From Pseudomonadota bacterium (GTDB lineage Bacteria; Pseudomonadota; Gammaproteobacteria; Steroidobacterales; JBCBZW01), in contig JBCCWS010000027.1 in the NCBI GenBank assembly GCA_039193195.1, forward strand, positions 17,888 to 81,887: DNA of 64,000 bases, read 5' to 3'. A program made the translations under genes and the position numbers. Positions 42,351 to 52,102 of this stretch are shown here, piece by piece (position 1 is the first letter of the stretch; each line of letters opens with the position of its first letter). The notes beneath the pieces were generated by a model, which saw nothing but the letters and a program-made list of their open reading frames with translations, was not told where the DNA came from and did no database searches.

Positions 42351-42847
42351 GGGCGTCGACCCTCAGGCAGTCGGTCGCAGGAGGTGGTTTCGAAGCTCTG
42401 GACGGCACGACGCGCATGACTCAACTCGGGCGAGCACAGAGTTCTTTGGAGCAACGCGTAGGCGACTACGTGGACGGGTACCGACTTCGGGTCCTCTGCT
42501 CGAGAGGTCGCAAGATAGTGATCAACCGTAGCGCGCAATGCGACTAAGTCTACGTCGACCGCCACATGAACCGGACCGTCGTAAACGAGGTAGGCGCAAA
42601 TCTCGGCGCCACCGAAACGACTACGCCAGACCGTGCGGGCCACCGTAAGGGCTGTCAATTCGGCGACTAGGCGATCGAACTGCGCAACGTCGCGGGGATC
42701 GTCGCCACTAGCGTTGACCTTGACGATCACCCGGTTGCGGGATCGCCAAAGCAGTACTTCGTCGGGCCTTGCTCCCATGCGGCCGTAGTTGTAGACGCGG
42801 TTCCCACGACACAGCAGACACGGATTGTCATCGATTCTGTAAGCCAT
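42347..42847 (-). CDS. Unknown protein with N-terminal CxxC
   Basis: 166 residues from the ATG at 42847 (GGAG upstream). Starts MAYRIDDNPCLLCRGN, a single CxxC pair, followed by an alpha/beta region (EVLLWRSRNRVIVKVNASG, then CAYLVYDGPVHVAVDVDLVAL). I do not recognise a family. It is translationally coupled to the zinc-ribbon membrane protein by a four-base overlap, so the two probably act together. Confidence 0.6.
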   Translation of the reverse strand: MAYRIDDNPCLLCRGNRVYNYGRMGARPDEVLLWRSRNRVIVKVNASGDDPRDVAQFDRLVAELTALTVARTVWRSRFGGAEICAYLVYDGPVHVAVDVDLVALRATVDHYLATSRAEDPKSVPVHVVAYALLQRTLCSPELSHARRAVQSFETTSCDRLPEGRRP

Positions 42848-43213
42848 CGTTGTTCTCCAGGCTTGAGCACCTGGTCTCACGATGACATTGATCGGCTCCT
42901 CGACAAGTCGCTGACCCAAGCACAGTCTTTGCGACTTCCCTGACCCGGCCAAGACCAGCAAGGGAGGCCGCTAAGGTAGTTCATCGAGCGCATCCACATG
43001 GAGCGAGAACGCATGCGGGTTCGTGCGATCCTTCTCTAAAACATAGTTGACTACCGTGGAAGCAAGCGACAGGTTGCCCCCGTTGCTTCGCTTCTCTCTT
43101 TCGCCCTAGAGCGTAGCTCGCTGCGCTCAATGTCCTGCTCGCAACGTATCGCGGCGAACTCATCGGACAGTCCCCGAGTTGAGGAACCGCGTCTAGAATG
43201 GCAAAGCCGATCG
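42848..43213. other. Intergenic, nothing recognised
   Basis: About 365 bases between two leftward transcription units. It presumably contains the promoter of the zinc-ribbon pair. No gene is supported. Confidence 0.4.
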
Positions 43214-43978
43214 CTAGGTCTGCTCGACAAGTTCGCTTGCCGACATGTAAGTTGCGGACCAGTGCGACGCCACTTCCTTGGACCGCCCCACGGCCAGCCG
43301 GCCACTATCGAAATCCACCACCGCACACCAGTCCGCCCCCGTCGGCGGGGCCGGCAGGACCGTAAAGCGCCCGTCGGTCAGCAGCCAGCATGCGATCCGA
43401 GCAGTCGGTGATTGTCGGCGCAGTCGATGCAGGGTCTTCTCAGTAGTGGAAACCGCCGCAACGATAGGTGTACCGCCGCCACCCTCAATCGCGCGGATCC
43501 AGGTGGCGCCAAGCGGCGCGGTGCCAGGCGCTTTGAGTAGCTGTGCGCTGTTCCCCCCAAAGCCGATCACGACGATCGGCTCACGCGTGCCGTACAACGC
43601 TTCAGACCACACTTGCAACATCGCTTTCGCGAGCGCCAACCCGCCGCTTCGCATCATGGAAGCGGAGCAATCGACCAAGAAACAGTGAACCGTAGCGCCG
43701 CTTGGAATCCGTTCGCGAAAGCGAAGGTGCCCTGTGCGGAAGCGAGTAGCGCCCTTGGCTGCCAGGGTGCGAGGCCAGTCGAGCGCAGCGCCCGTCGCAT
43801 CCGTGTCGGTGCGGGGCCCGCGGGCGCCGCGATCGCTCGACCGTGAGCGCATCCTGACAGCAGGCACTCGGCGTTCGCCTTGCTGCCAGGCTAGGCTTTT
43901 TTTCGGGGTACAGGTAGCGGGCGAACGCCCTTCACGGCTGCAGGCGCGGGCACTCGGGTCGGGCTCAGTGCACCCCAC
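43214..43978 (-). CDS. VWA-domain chelatase subunit (ChlD/BchD C-terminal-like)
   Basis: Up to 254 residues; the start is uncertain because the frame overlaps the 3' end of the ChlI-like gene by up to 88 bp, and an internal ATG at 43852 is also possible. The von Willebrand A domain has MIDAS residues in DCSASM, a GGGTP loop and LLTDGR. Preceding Arg-rich sequence (RTGHLRFRERIPSGATVHCFL) is typical of Mg/Co-chelatase D subunits. With the adjacent AAA+ subunit it should form the ID motor for a CobN-type cobaltochelatase. CobN itself is at the right edge of the window. Acts in cobalt insertion during cobalamin synthesis. Confidence 0.78.
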   Translation of the reverse strand: MGCTEPDPSARACSREGRSPATCTPKKSLAWQQGERRVPAVRMRSRSSDRGARGPRTDTDATGAALDWPRTLAAKGATRFRTGHLRFRERIPSGATVHCFLVDCSASMMRSGGLALAKAMLQVWSEALYGTREPIVVIGFGGNSAQLLKAPGTAPLGATWIRAIEGGGGTPIVAAVSTTEKTLHRLRRQSPTARIACWLLTDGRFTVLPAPPTGADWCAVVDFDSGRLAVGRSKEVASHWSATYMSASELVEQT

Positions 43979-45192
43979 TCGGATCTGCCCGAGTCGGACA
44001 TGCTGCCTGATGCATTCGATCGGTTCGGTGAAGGTCGCTCGGGCCCGCGTACTGGGTCCCGACTTTCAGACAGTCGCGGCCCTTCGGCCTCGACACTGGC
44101 GCGTTGCTCGGCTCGCGATCGCACGCCGCCCTGGCTTCCTGTCTCTCCATCGCGAGCGCCCACGGGAGCCGTTGCGCCATGCGCCTCAGCGCGATCGCCG
44201 TCGTGCCCGCCCTCAAACTCTCCACCCGCGGTGTCGTCTGGCGTCGACGGCGACGACGAGTCACCGCCGTCCCGCGCACCAGGAGGCGGTGGCCCCGCCG
44301 CCTGCAGCCGATTCCCGTCGCCTCGGCGATGGGCAAGCACCCAAGGTGCCACTGTGTTCACGTCCCGCTCGACGATCCGCGAGTGCCCTTCCAGCGCCGC
44401 GTTTGCGCGCGCCGCGCGTAGCAGCGTGAGGTCGGCGCGTACGCCTTCGACCTGGGCTCCACGGCACAACTCAGCAACTCGAGCGATATCGCCATCGGTG
44501 TAGTCGATCTGGTTCAGGCGTGCCTTCGCCGCGGCCAGTCGCGTACGCAAAGTCGCCTCGGCTGCCTGATGACGATCGATGAACGCCATCGGGTCCGCAT
44601 CGAATTGCAACCTGGCGCGCACGATGCGCTGGCGTGTCGCACTATCGCTGGGATCGGACAGATGCAGGTAGAGGCCGAAGCGATCCAGTAGTTGCGGGCG
44701 TAGGTCCCCTTCCTCCGGGTTCATGGTGCCGACCAGCACGAACCGTGCTGCGTGCGAGTGCGAAACGCCATCACGTTCGACGATGTTCACCCCGCTCGCG
44801 CTCACGTCGAGGAGCACGTCCACCAGGTGATCGGCTAACAGGTTCACCTCGTCCACGTACAACACCCCACCGTGCGCCCGAGCGAGCAGCCCGGGACGCC
44901 ATTGCACACCGTCGCCTTTGAGCGCAGCGTCGATGTCGAGCGAGCCCACGACTTGCTCTTCCGTCGCTGCCAGCGGCAGATTGACGAAACTCGCCCCATC
45001 GGGAAGCAACGTCGCGAGGGCGCGGGCACTGGTGGACTTGGCCGTTCCTCGTGGTCCCTCGATCAGCAGGCCGCCGATCATCGGATCCACCGCGCACAGC
45101 TGCAGCGCGCGCTGCAGCGCCGGCTGACCCTCCAGCGCTGAGAACGGGAAATGGGGGCGCACGATGGACTCGGCGCCCGCAGAACTGTCCAT
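43891..45192 (-). CDS. AAA+ magnesium/cobalt-chelatase subunit (ChlI/BchI-like)
   Basis: 433 residues from the ATG at 45192 (GGAG upstream). AAA+ core: Walker A GPRGTAKS (46-53), Walker B VLYVDEVN (Asp114/Glu115), sensor VGTMNPEEG and arginine finger region DRFGLYLHL. The last ~140 residues are a low-complexity Gly/Asp/Arg/Ser-rich tail, corresponding to the linker that joins I and D parts in ChlD-type proteins. ATP hydrolysis by the I-D ring drives metal insertion by the large CobN/ChlH subunit. Setting beside a cobalamin riboswitch and cob genes makes cobalt the likely metal. Confidence 0.83.
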   Translation of the reverse strand: MDSSAGAESIVRPHFPFSALEGQPALQRALQLCAVDPMIGGLLIEGPRGTAKSTSARALATLLPDGASFVNLPLAATEEQVVGSLDIDAALKGDGVQWRPGLLARAHGGVLYVDEVNLLADHLVDVLLDVSASGVNIVERDGVSHSHAARFVLVGTMNPEEGDLRPQLLDRFGLYLHLSDPSDSATRQRIVRARLQFDADPMAFIDRHQAAEATLRTRLAAAKARLNQIDYTDGDIARVAELCRGAQVEGVRADLTLLRAARANAALEGHSRIVERDVNTVAPWVLAHRRGDGNRLQAAGPPPPGARDGGDSSSPSTPDDTAGGEFEGGHDGDRAEAHGATAPVGARDGETGSQGGVRSRAEQRASVEAEGPRLSESRDPVRGPERPSPNRSNASGSMSDSGRSEWGALSPTRVPAPAAVKGVRPLPVPRKKA

Positions 45193-45599
45193 GGTGATTC
45201 TCCTACCTGGCGTGCCGATACCTGACAACGCCGATCATTCCATTGCCTAGCAAGGCTCAGGGCAACGGCAACGCGCCGATCCTCTCCGTGCCCGTCAAAC
45301 CCGTAAGGTAAGGGTTAAGGTTTCGTTCCGGAGAGCTTACCCACTTTCGCCGCCGCGCTGCGACCTACCCACGCGCGTGGGACACCGCAGCTCGCCCGTC
45401 CATCGCAACCTCTCAGGGCGTGCTGGCGCTGAGTACTCCCCGAACTCAACCTCCCGCGGGCGCCGCGGCCTCGCCGGCCTACGCCCCCGTGCCCCTTTCC
45501 TGGAGCTCACGCACGTGGCCGGGAGCCCGCTCGATCAAGACGATCCGCTTCACCTGCGATGACCTGGGATCATCGATTGACAGCCGCCAACCCATGAAC
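45193..45599. other. Divergent intergenic upstream of the riboswitch
   Basis: About 400 bases between the leftward chelatase genes and the cobalamin riboswitch; it should contain promoters for both. No gene is supported. Confidence 0.4.
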
Positions 45600-45785
45600 C
45601 ATATTGCGCACAGATGGTGTTCTGAGAAGAACTTCATAGGGAACCCGGTGCGAATCCGGGACTGTGCCCGCAACTGTAAGCGGAGAGCCGGCAGCAACAT
45701 GCCACTGGCCCACCGGATCCTCTCCGGCGCTGGGAAGGCTGCTGCCATTAGGCGACGACCCGTGAGTCAGTAGACCTGCCATCGC
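45600..45785 (+). promoter_or_regulatory. Cobalamin (AdoCbl) riboswitch
   Basis: Clear consensus elements in order: GGGAACCCGGTGCGAATCCG, GGGACTGTGCCCGCAACTGTA (the B12 box region GCCCGCAACTG), GCCACTGG, GGGAAGG and CCGTGAGTCAGTAGACCTGCC (spread over about 45650-45781). It lies 160 bp before btuB on the same strand. Binding of adenosylcobalamin should shut down the uptake and salvage operon. Confidence 0.95.
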
Positions 45786-45944
45786 GTCGCTCGTCCGGGG
45801 CCGGGTCCAGCCCTTCAGGACAGGAATAGATCATTCCCACGCAGCGACTTGTGCACCCCGTTGCCACGCCGGTACGCCCGGCCGCGGGGTCGTTTCGTTG
45901 TCGATGTTGATGCGGCGGCAACCGCGCCATCAGGGAAGATCATC

Positions 45945-47822
45945 ATGCCGATCTGTTCAAGTGATCCGCACCGGGTCACTACGTCTTGCTTCCTCGCGAT
46001 TGCCGCGATGGGGGCCAGTTTCAACCTGCTCGCGCAGTCGACCGATGACCCTGCGCCGGCCGTCATCGGCGCACAGCCGATCGAGAATCTGATCGTGGTG
46101 GGCACGCGCTTGCCCACCCCCGCCGCCGATGTGTCATCGAGCGTTACCGTGATCACGGCCGAGGACATCGAGCGCCGCGGTTACGACTTCGCCATCGATG
46201 CTATAGCCGCCGTGCCCGGCGTCACCGTCAACCAAAACGGTGCCTTCGGCGGGCTCGCGTCGGTTCGGATCCGGGGTGCCTCTAGCGAGCAAACGCTTGT
46301 TTTGATCGATGGGGTGCCGGTGACCGATCCGTCATCGCCAGGGGGTGGATTCAACTTCGCGTCCCTGGACACCGCTGACATCGCCAGGATCGAGGTGCTG
46401 CGCGGCCCCCAGTCGGTGCTGTGGGGCTCCGATGCGATAGGCGGCGTCGTGAACATCATCACCCATCGCGGTGAGCTCGCGCCGCCGCTTTCCGGCTTTC
46501 TTGAGGGCGGATCCTTCGGCACGCTCCGCAGTGGCGTCGCGGGGGCCGGCAGCTTCGATCGCGGTGAGTTCCGAGTGGCACTAAGCGGGATCCGGACGGA
46601 CGGCATCTCCAAGGCTGATGAAGCCGATGGCAACGAGGAGGACGACGGCTTCGAGTCACTTACCGTGAACGCGACCGGCGCCGTCGAATTGCCCGCGAGC
46701 GGACGCCTGGAAGCCACGATCCGCTACGTCACTGCAGAGAACGAGTTCGACAGCTTCGGCTCGCAGACCGGCGTCGTCGACGGCGATGAAGTGGGCGACA
46801 GCCGCCAGCTCTCCGCCACGCTCACAGCACGCTTCGATGGGTTATGGAACGATCACTTGGACCTGATGGGAATGTTCGGTTACGCGGATATCGAGCGTGA
46901 GAACTTCACCGACGGCATCTCTAGCTTCACCGCCGACGGTCAACGCACGGTGTTTCGCGGCCAAGCCACAATCCGGCCGGCGCAAGCGCACCGCATCGCC
47001 CTGGGCGCTGAGCACGAGGGCACCGAGACCGACAAAGACACCTCCATCGGTAGCGTGTTCGGGCTGTGGGAGTACTCGCCTATTGACGCCCTGGCGGTGT
47101 CCGCCGGCATACGCCGCGACGATCACGAGCGTTTCGGCGCGGAAACTACAGGGCGCGCGTCGCTGGCGGTGACGCCCCTTGACGGGCTGACCCTACGTTC
47201 GGCGTGGGGGCAAGGCTTCAAAGCGCCTACGCTCTTCCAAACCACGTTCTTCTGCTGTGGCGCCAGCGAACCCAACTCGGATCTGCAGCCGGAGTCGAGC
47301 GACTCGTGGGAAGTCGGGCTCGACTGGCGTGTGAACTCGCGGGCGAGCCTTAGCGCGACCTGGTTCGAGCAGGACTTCGAGAATCTGATCATCTTCGACT
47401 TCGGAATCGGAGGCTATGACAACGTTCCAGGTGCCACCAATCGCGGCCTCGAGATCGCGGGCGCCGTACAGCTAACACCAATCCTGGGCCTCGGACTTAC
47501 CTACGCCTACATCGAGGCTCGTGACGACACGGGCGCCCGCCTGGTCCGCGTGCCGCAGAACTCCGGTGATGTGGAGCTTTCGCTCACGCCGAAGGGACCA
47601 TTCTCCGCGTCCGTTGTGGCCCGTTATTACGGGGAAGAGGCCGATAGCCGCGGTGTCGTCGAGCGTTGGTTGCGACTCGACGCCAGCGCGAGCTACGCAA
47701 TCGGGGAACGCTATGAGGTATTTGGGCGACTCGAGAACGCGGCCGACGCGCAGTACCAGCAGATCTTCGGCTACGGCACGCCGGGGATATCCGGCACCAT
47801 CGGGTTCCGGGGACGCCTGTGA
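45945..47822 (+). CDS. btuB: TonB-dependent vitamin B12 receptor
   Basis: 625 residues from the ATG at 45945; it follows AGGGA and gives a signal peptide ending near LLAQ. TonB box IENLIVVGTR (about 46-55), a plug domain with SVRIRGASSEQTLVLIDGVP and IEVLRGPQSVLWGSDAIGGVVNI, then a 22-strand barrel ending with a GTIGFRGRL strand. Immediately downstream of the cobalamin riboswitch and first in an operon with the BtuFCD transporter, which identifies the ligand as a corrinoid. Stop overlaps btuF (GTGA). Confidence 0.92.
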   Translation: MPICSSDPHRVTTSCFLAIAAMGASFNLLAQSTDDPAPAVIGAQPIENLIVVGTRLPTPAADVSSSVTVITAEDIERRGYDFAIDAIAAVPGVTVNQNGAFGGLASVRIRGASSEQTLVLIDGVPVTDPSSPGGGFNFASLDTADIARIEVLRGPQSVLWGSDAIGGVVNIITHRGELAPPLSGFLEGGSFGTLRSGVAGAGSFDRGEFRVALSGIRTDGISKADEADGNEEDDGFESLTVNATGAVELPASGRLEATIRYVTAENEFDSFGSQTGVVDGDEVGDSRQLSATLTARFDGLWNDHLDLMGMFGYADIERENFTDGISSFTADGQRTVFRGQATIRPAQAHRIALGAEHEGTETDKDTSIGSVFGLWEYSPIDALAVSAGIRRDDHERFGAETTGRASLAVTPLDGLTLRSAWGQGFKAPTLFQTTFFCCGASEPNSDLQPESSDSWEVGLDWRVNSRASLSATWFEQDFENLIIFDFGIGGYDNVPGATNRGLEIAGAVQLTPILGLGLTYAYIEARDDTGARLVRVPQNSGDVELSLTPKGPFSASVVARYYGEEADSRGVVERWLRLDASASYAIGERYEVFGRLENAADAQYQQIFGYGTPGISGTIGFRGRL

Positions 47823-48751
47823 TCCCGGCGCGCCAGCCACTCAAGCTCGGAGCAGTTGCTTGCGCGCTGACCCTTGCGCTGACGGGTGCCGCCTTGTACG
47901 GGTGCGGCTCCAACACCGCTGTCCTGTCTGCTGCGGTCGTCGACGGCAGTGAACCGGCGCCGGTCGCCGAGACCGGCGAAGGGACCGAGCGCGCGGGCGC
48001 ACCGAGGCGCATCATCAGTCTGGACTATTGTGCCGATCAGTATGTCGTAGGGCTTGTAGAACGCGACCGCATACTGCGAGTCTCTCCGGACGCTACCGAG
48101 CAATATTCTTGGGTACGGGATGAAGCTCGCGGTTTGCCGAGCGTTCACCCCCGCGCCGAGGACGTGCTGATCCTGCAACCCGATCTGGTAGTCCGTTTCT
48201 ATGGCGGCGGCCCAAATGCTCGGACGTTCCTGGAGCGCGCAGGCGTGCGCGTACTGCAAGTGCCGTATGTGAGCACAATCGCTGATGCGCGTCGCAATCT
48301 GCTCGAGCTTTCGGCCGCGCTGGGGGTGGCGCAGCGGGGACAGCGCCTGGCATCGCTCATGGACCGTCGGCTAGCGGCCATCGAGCCACCGCCGCTGCCC
48401 GTTGAAGCGCTCTACATGACCCCATCGGGTGTAAGCGCCGGATCCGGTACGCTGATCAACGAGATGATGCAAACTGCGGGACTACGTAACTTCCAACGCG
48501 AGCCGGGCTGGCATCCCCTGCCGCTGGAGCGGTTGGCGTACGAGCGCCCCGGTCTTCTCGCGCTCGCTTTCTTCGACACCAAAACGAACCATGCCGATGC
48601 GTGGTCGCCGTCGGCACACCCCGTCGCTCGACGCCAGCTGCGGGAGCTGCCCAGTGTTTCGCTGGACTCCGCGTGGGTATCGTGTGGCGGTTGGTTCCTG
48701 GTGGAAGCGGTAGAGGCACTCGCCGCTGCCGGGCGGGAGGCGGTGAGGTGA
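47819..48751 (+). CDS. btuF: Cobalamin ABC transporter substrate-binding lipoprotein
   Basis: 310 residues from a GTG overlapping the btuB stop. N-terminal signal with a lipobox-like LYGC (Cys29), then a cluster-A/BtuF fold: RRIISLDYCADQYVVGLV and RAEDVLILQPDLVV, typical of class III binding proteins joined by a long helix. Delivers corrinoid from BtuB to BtuC. Cys73-type DYCADQ near the start of the domain is common in BtuF relatives of these bacteria. Confidence 0.87.
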   Translation: MIPARQPLKLGAVACALTLALTGAALYGCGSNTAVLSAAVVDGSEPAPVAETGEGTERAGAPRRIISLDYCADQYVVGLVERDRILRVSPDATEQYSWVRDEARGLPSVHPRAEDVLILQPDLVVRFYGGGPNARTFLERAGVRVLQVPYVSTIADARRNLLELSAALGVAQRGQRLASLMDRRLAAIEPPPLPVEALYMTPSGVSAGSGTLINEMMQTAGLRNFQREPGWHPLPLERLAYERPGLLALAFFDTKTNHADAWSPSAHPVARRQLRELPSVSLDSAWVSCGGWFLVEAVEALAAAGREAVR

Positions 48752-49764
48752 ACACATCCGCCAACCGTTCTGCCGAGACATGGTTGATCGTTGGCCTCAG
48801 CGTGGCAACTCTAGTGGGGTTGTTCGTTGCCGTTCTGCTGGGAAGCACAGCGCTGCCCGCGGATCGCATCGTGGCCGCCCTGATCGGCGCCGGTACGCCG
48901 GGCGATGCGATCGTGGTGTGGGAGATTCGCCTGCCGCGTGCGTTGGCGGCGATGCTCGTGGGGCTCGCACTCGGCGTGAGCGGTGCCGCCCTGCAGGGCT
49001 TGTTGCGCAATCCTCTCGCCGAGCCTGGCGTGCTCGGGGTCTCCGCATCGGCCTCCCTTGGGGCGACTGTGGTCATCTACTACGGTTTGGCGGCGAGCAG
49101 CGCCTTTGCCATCCCCCTTGCCGCTGCCGGCGCCGCCATCCTAGCCACGCTCCTCCTGGCAGCGACTGCGGCGCGAGTGCAGTCTGTGGTGACGCTGATT
49201 CTGATTGGCGTTGGAGTATCGAGTTTCATCGGCGCCCTCATGACGCTGTTGATGAACCTCGCCCCGAATCCGTTCTCCTTGGCCGATATGATCAACTGGA
49301 TGCTCGGCACCGTCGCCAATCGCAGTTTTCGCGATATCGCCCTGGCCTTACCGTTCATGGCCACCGGCATCGGTGTGCTCTTCTTCGCCCGCCGCTCGCT
49401 GACCGCCCTCTCACTGGGCGAAGAGGCGGCGTACGCCCTGGGGGTCAATCTACGCCAGGCGCGCCTCACGACCATCATCGGCGCGGGACTCGCCACAGGC
49501 GGCGCGGTGGCCCTCGCTGGGGCCGTCGGGTTCGTTGGCATCGTAGCGCCCCACCTGGTGCGCCCATCGGTACGCCACGATCCGGCCCGTACGCTGTTGC
49601 CGGCGGGCATGCTTGGTGGCGTATTGCTCTTGGTCGCCGACATTGGCGTGCGCGTCCTTCCAACCTCGAGCGAACTCAAGCTTGGTGTCGTCGCGGCCCT
49701 TGCGGGGGCACCGGTGTTCGCATGGATCGCCTTGCGTCGGCGCGCCGGCGGATTCAGCTCATGA
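48748..49764 (+). CDS. btuC: Cobalamin/iron ABC transporter permease
   Basis: 338 residues from the GTG that overlaps btuF by four bases. FecCD/BtuC family with about ten transmembrane helices; landmarks are RLPRALAAMLVGLALGVSGA, LLRNPLAEPGVLGVSASASLG and the C-terminal GFVGIVAPHLVRPSVRHDP. Forms the inner-membrane channel with BtuD. Confidence 0.92.
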   Translation: MNTSANRSAETWLIVGLSVATLVGLFVAVLLGSTALPADRIVAALIGAGTPGDAIVVWEIRLPRALAAMLVGLALGVSGAALQGLLRNPLAEPGVLGVSASASLGATVVIYYGLAASSAFAIPLAAAGAAILATLLLAATAARVQSVVTLILIGVGVSSFIGALMTLLMNLAPNPFSLADMINWMLGTVANRSFRDIALALPFMATGIGVLFFARRSLTALSLGEEAAYALGVNLRQARLTTIIGAGLATGGAVALAGAVGFVGIVAPHLVRPSVRHDPARTLLPAGMLGGVLLLVADIGVRVLPTSSELKLGVVAALAGAPVFAWIALRRRAGGFSS

Positions 49765-50573
49765 CGGCGACCGGTCCGGGAAGTTCCCTCAGCATCGACA
49801 ATTTGTCGGTCACCCTGGACGGACGCTCGCTGCTGCGCGACATCAGCCTGCGCCTCGGGAGCGGCGAGCTCGTCGTATTGATCGGCCCTAACGGGGCGGG
49901 CAAGACCACGCTATTGCGCTGTGCGATCGGCCTCACCACGCCGAACGCGGGTAGCGTGCTGATCGACGGCCAAGAGCCGCGGCATTTGTCCGCGACAGCG
50001 CGCGCTCGCTTGCTGTCCTACCTCCCTCAGACGAGAGTGATGACCTGGCCACTGCTCGTCGAGGACACCGTCGCACTTGGTCGCTTCGCCTATGGTGCGG
50101 CGCCCGGACGGTTGAACCAGCAGGATGCTGCGGCGATCGCTCGCGCCCTGCACGCCTGCGACCTCACCCGGTTCGCGCAACGTGCCACGAACACGTTGTC
50201 CGGCGGCGAGTTGGCCCGAGTGCACTGTGCGAGGGTATTCGCCGCGGAAACGCCGTGGTTGATCGCCGACGAACCGGTGGCAGCGCTGGATCCTCTGCAC
50301 CAGTTTCAGGTCATGGCGCTGCTGCGCAAGTACGTAGAAAGGGGCGGTGGTGCGCTCGTCGTGTTGCACGATATCGCGCTAGCAGCCCGCTTCGCTGACC
50401 GGTTACTTTGGCTGCACGACGGTCAGCTCATCGCGGACGGCTCGCCGAGGGAGACCCTGACCGCGCAGCGCCTACGCACGGTGTTCGGCATGGAAGCGAG
50501 TGTGGAGGAATCACCCGCCTACGGTCTCGGTGTTCGCCTGCTGGATGCGGCATCACCTGTGGGTGGTGCCTGA
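49761..50573 (+). CDS. btuD: Cobalamin ABC transporter ATP-binding protein
   Basis: 270 residues from the ATG overlapping the btuC stop (ATGA). Walker [10 protein letters not shown]-loop YLPQTR, signature LSGGE, Walker [13 protein letters not shown] and H-loop VVLHD are all intact. A longer open frame exists upstream, but it reads through btuC in the wrong frame. Powers corrinoid import. Confidence 0.93.
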   Translation: MTATGPGSSLSIDNLSVTLDGRSLLRDISLRLGSGELVVLIGPNGAGKTTLLRCAIGLTTPNAGSVLIDGQEPRHLSATARARLLSYLPQTRVMTWPLLVEDTVALGRFAYGAAPGRLNQQDAAAIARALHACDLTRFAQRATNTLSGGELARVHCARVFAAETPWLIADEPVAALDPLHQFQVMALLRKYVERGGGALVVLHDIALAARFADRLLWLHDGQLIADGSPRETLTAQRLRTVFGMEASVEESPAYGLGVRLLDAASPVGGA

Positions 50574-50581
50574 GGTCTCGC

Positions 50582-52102
50582 ATGGCGGCACGTGCGCTAA
50601 TGATGCAAGGCACCGGCTCCAACGTGGGCAAGTCAGTGATCGTTGCGGGGCTATGTCGCTTGGCACGGCGCCAAGGGCTGCGCGTGGCGCCCTTCAAACC
50701 GCAGAACATGTCGAACAACGCGGCGGTCACGCACGAGGGTGGCGAGATCGGCCGCGCTCAGGCGCTCCAGGCGCGGGCGGCCGGTGTAAGGCCCAGCATT
50801 CACCACAACCCGGTATTGATCAAACCGGCGAGCGATCGCGGCGCACGGCTGCTCCTGCACGGCCGCCCGATCGGTCGCCTCGAGGCACGCCAGTACCGCG
50901 AGCGCCGCGAGCGCTTGCTGGGCGGCGTGCTCGAGAGCTTTTCCCAACTGGTCGCGAACCACGATTTGATCCTCATCGAGGGCGCCGGCAGCCCCGCCGA
51001 AGTCAATTTGCGCGCTGGCGATATCGCCAACATGGGGTTCGCCAGCGCCGCCGGTGTGCCCGTGGTCCTGATCGGCGACATCGACCGGGGTGGTGTCATC
51101 GCCTCCGTCGTTGGCACCAAGACCGTGCTGACGCCAAGCGATGCAAGCCACGTGCGAGCCTTCTTGATCAATCGCTTTCGCGGAGATCCCGACCTGTTCG
51201 CCGACGGTATCGAGGCCATTCTGCGGCACACTGGCTGGCCCTGTCTCGGCGTCATTCCATGGCTGGACGTGGTCGGTCGACTTCCCGCTGAGGATGCGGT
51301 GGACCTGGAGCGGCCTATCGCTGGCAATCGGCAGGTGGCGCAAGGGGCGGCACGGGCCTGCGTCGACCCCCTGCAAATCGCGGTGCCGCTGATCTCGCGC
51401 ATCGCCAACTTCGACGACCTGGATCCCCTGCGCGCAGAACCCAACGTCGAGCTTCGCTTCCTAGTGCCAGGCACACGCCTGCCCGCGTCCACGGATGTGG
51501 TGCTGCTGCCGGGCACCAAGGCCACCCTGGCTGACCTCGAGATGCTGCGAGCTCAGGGATGGGCGGAGCAGATCGTGGCACACGCCGAGCGTGGTGGTTG
51601 GGTCACTGGTATCTGCGGAGGGATGCAGATGCTCGGGCGGTCCGTTGACGATCCGCAGGGGCTTGACGGTGTACCGGGGACCAGCGAAGGACTCGGTTTA
51701 CTCGACTTTCGCACGGTGATGGGGCCCGAGAAGCAAGTACGCGAAGCGAGCGGACGATGTCTTGCGAGCAACGCTCCCGTGCGGGGGTACGAGATCCACT
51801 CGGGTAAGAGTGAGGGGGCGGCGCTGGCCGCGAGGCCCATGCTGCAGTTAGAGCAGCGCTCCCACGGCGCATCCAGCCCCGACGGGCGAATCGAGGGGTG
51901 TTACCTGCATGGGTTGTTCGCCAACGACGCCTTCCGCCACGCGTGGCTGGAGAGGCGGCGACCGGGCGTGGGTTCCACCCTGTCCTTCGATGCCGAAGTG
52001 GACGCAGCGCTTGACGAGCTGGCCGACCGGTGGGCCGAGCATCTGGACATCGAGCAGCTCTTCAACCTCGCTTCAACGCCGTCGCCGGCGTCGCGTTCGT
52101 GA
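50582..52102 (+). CDS. cobQ: Cobyric acid synthase
   Basis: 506 residues. N-terminal dethiobiotin-synthetase-like ATPase with GTGSNVGKS (10-18) and KPQNMSNNA, and a C-terminal class I glutamine amidotransferase with nucleophile Cys345 ([10 protein letters not shown]) and His in GCYLHGLF. It amidates four side chains of adenosylcobyrinate diamide. The start at 50582 lies eight bases after btuD. Confidence 0.93.
   Translation: MAARALMMQGTGSNVGKSVIVAGLCRLARRQGLRVAPFKPQNMSNNAAVTHEGGEIGRAQALQARAAGVRPSIHHNPVLIKPASDRGARLLLHGRPIGRLEARQYRERRERLLGGVLESFSQLVANHDLILIEGAGSPAEVNLRAGDIANMGFASAAGVPVVLIGDIDRGGVIASVVGTKTVLTPSDASHVRAFLINRFRGDPDLFADGIEAILRHTGWPCLGVIPWLDVVGRLPAEDAVDLERPIAGNRQVAQGAARACVDPLQIAVPLISRIANFDDLDPLRAEPNVELRFLVPGTRLPASTDVVLLPGTKATLADLEMLRAQGWAEQIVAHAERGGWVTGICGGMQMLGRSVDDPQGLDGVPGTSEGLGLLDFRTVMGPEKQVREASGRCLASNAPVRGYEIHSGKSEGAALAARPMLQLEQRSHGASSPDGRIEGCYLHGLFANDAFRHAWLERRRPGVGSTLSFDAEVDAALDELADRWAEHLDIEQLFNLASTPSPASRS

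Noticed and set aside
48780..49760. N-terminal extension of btuD by about 327 codons
   Set aside because: It is the out-of-frame shadow of btuC; the ATG at 49761 with ATGA overlap gives the normal ABC ATPase length.
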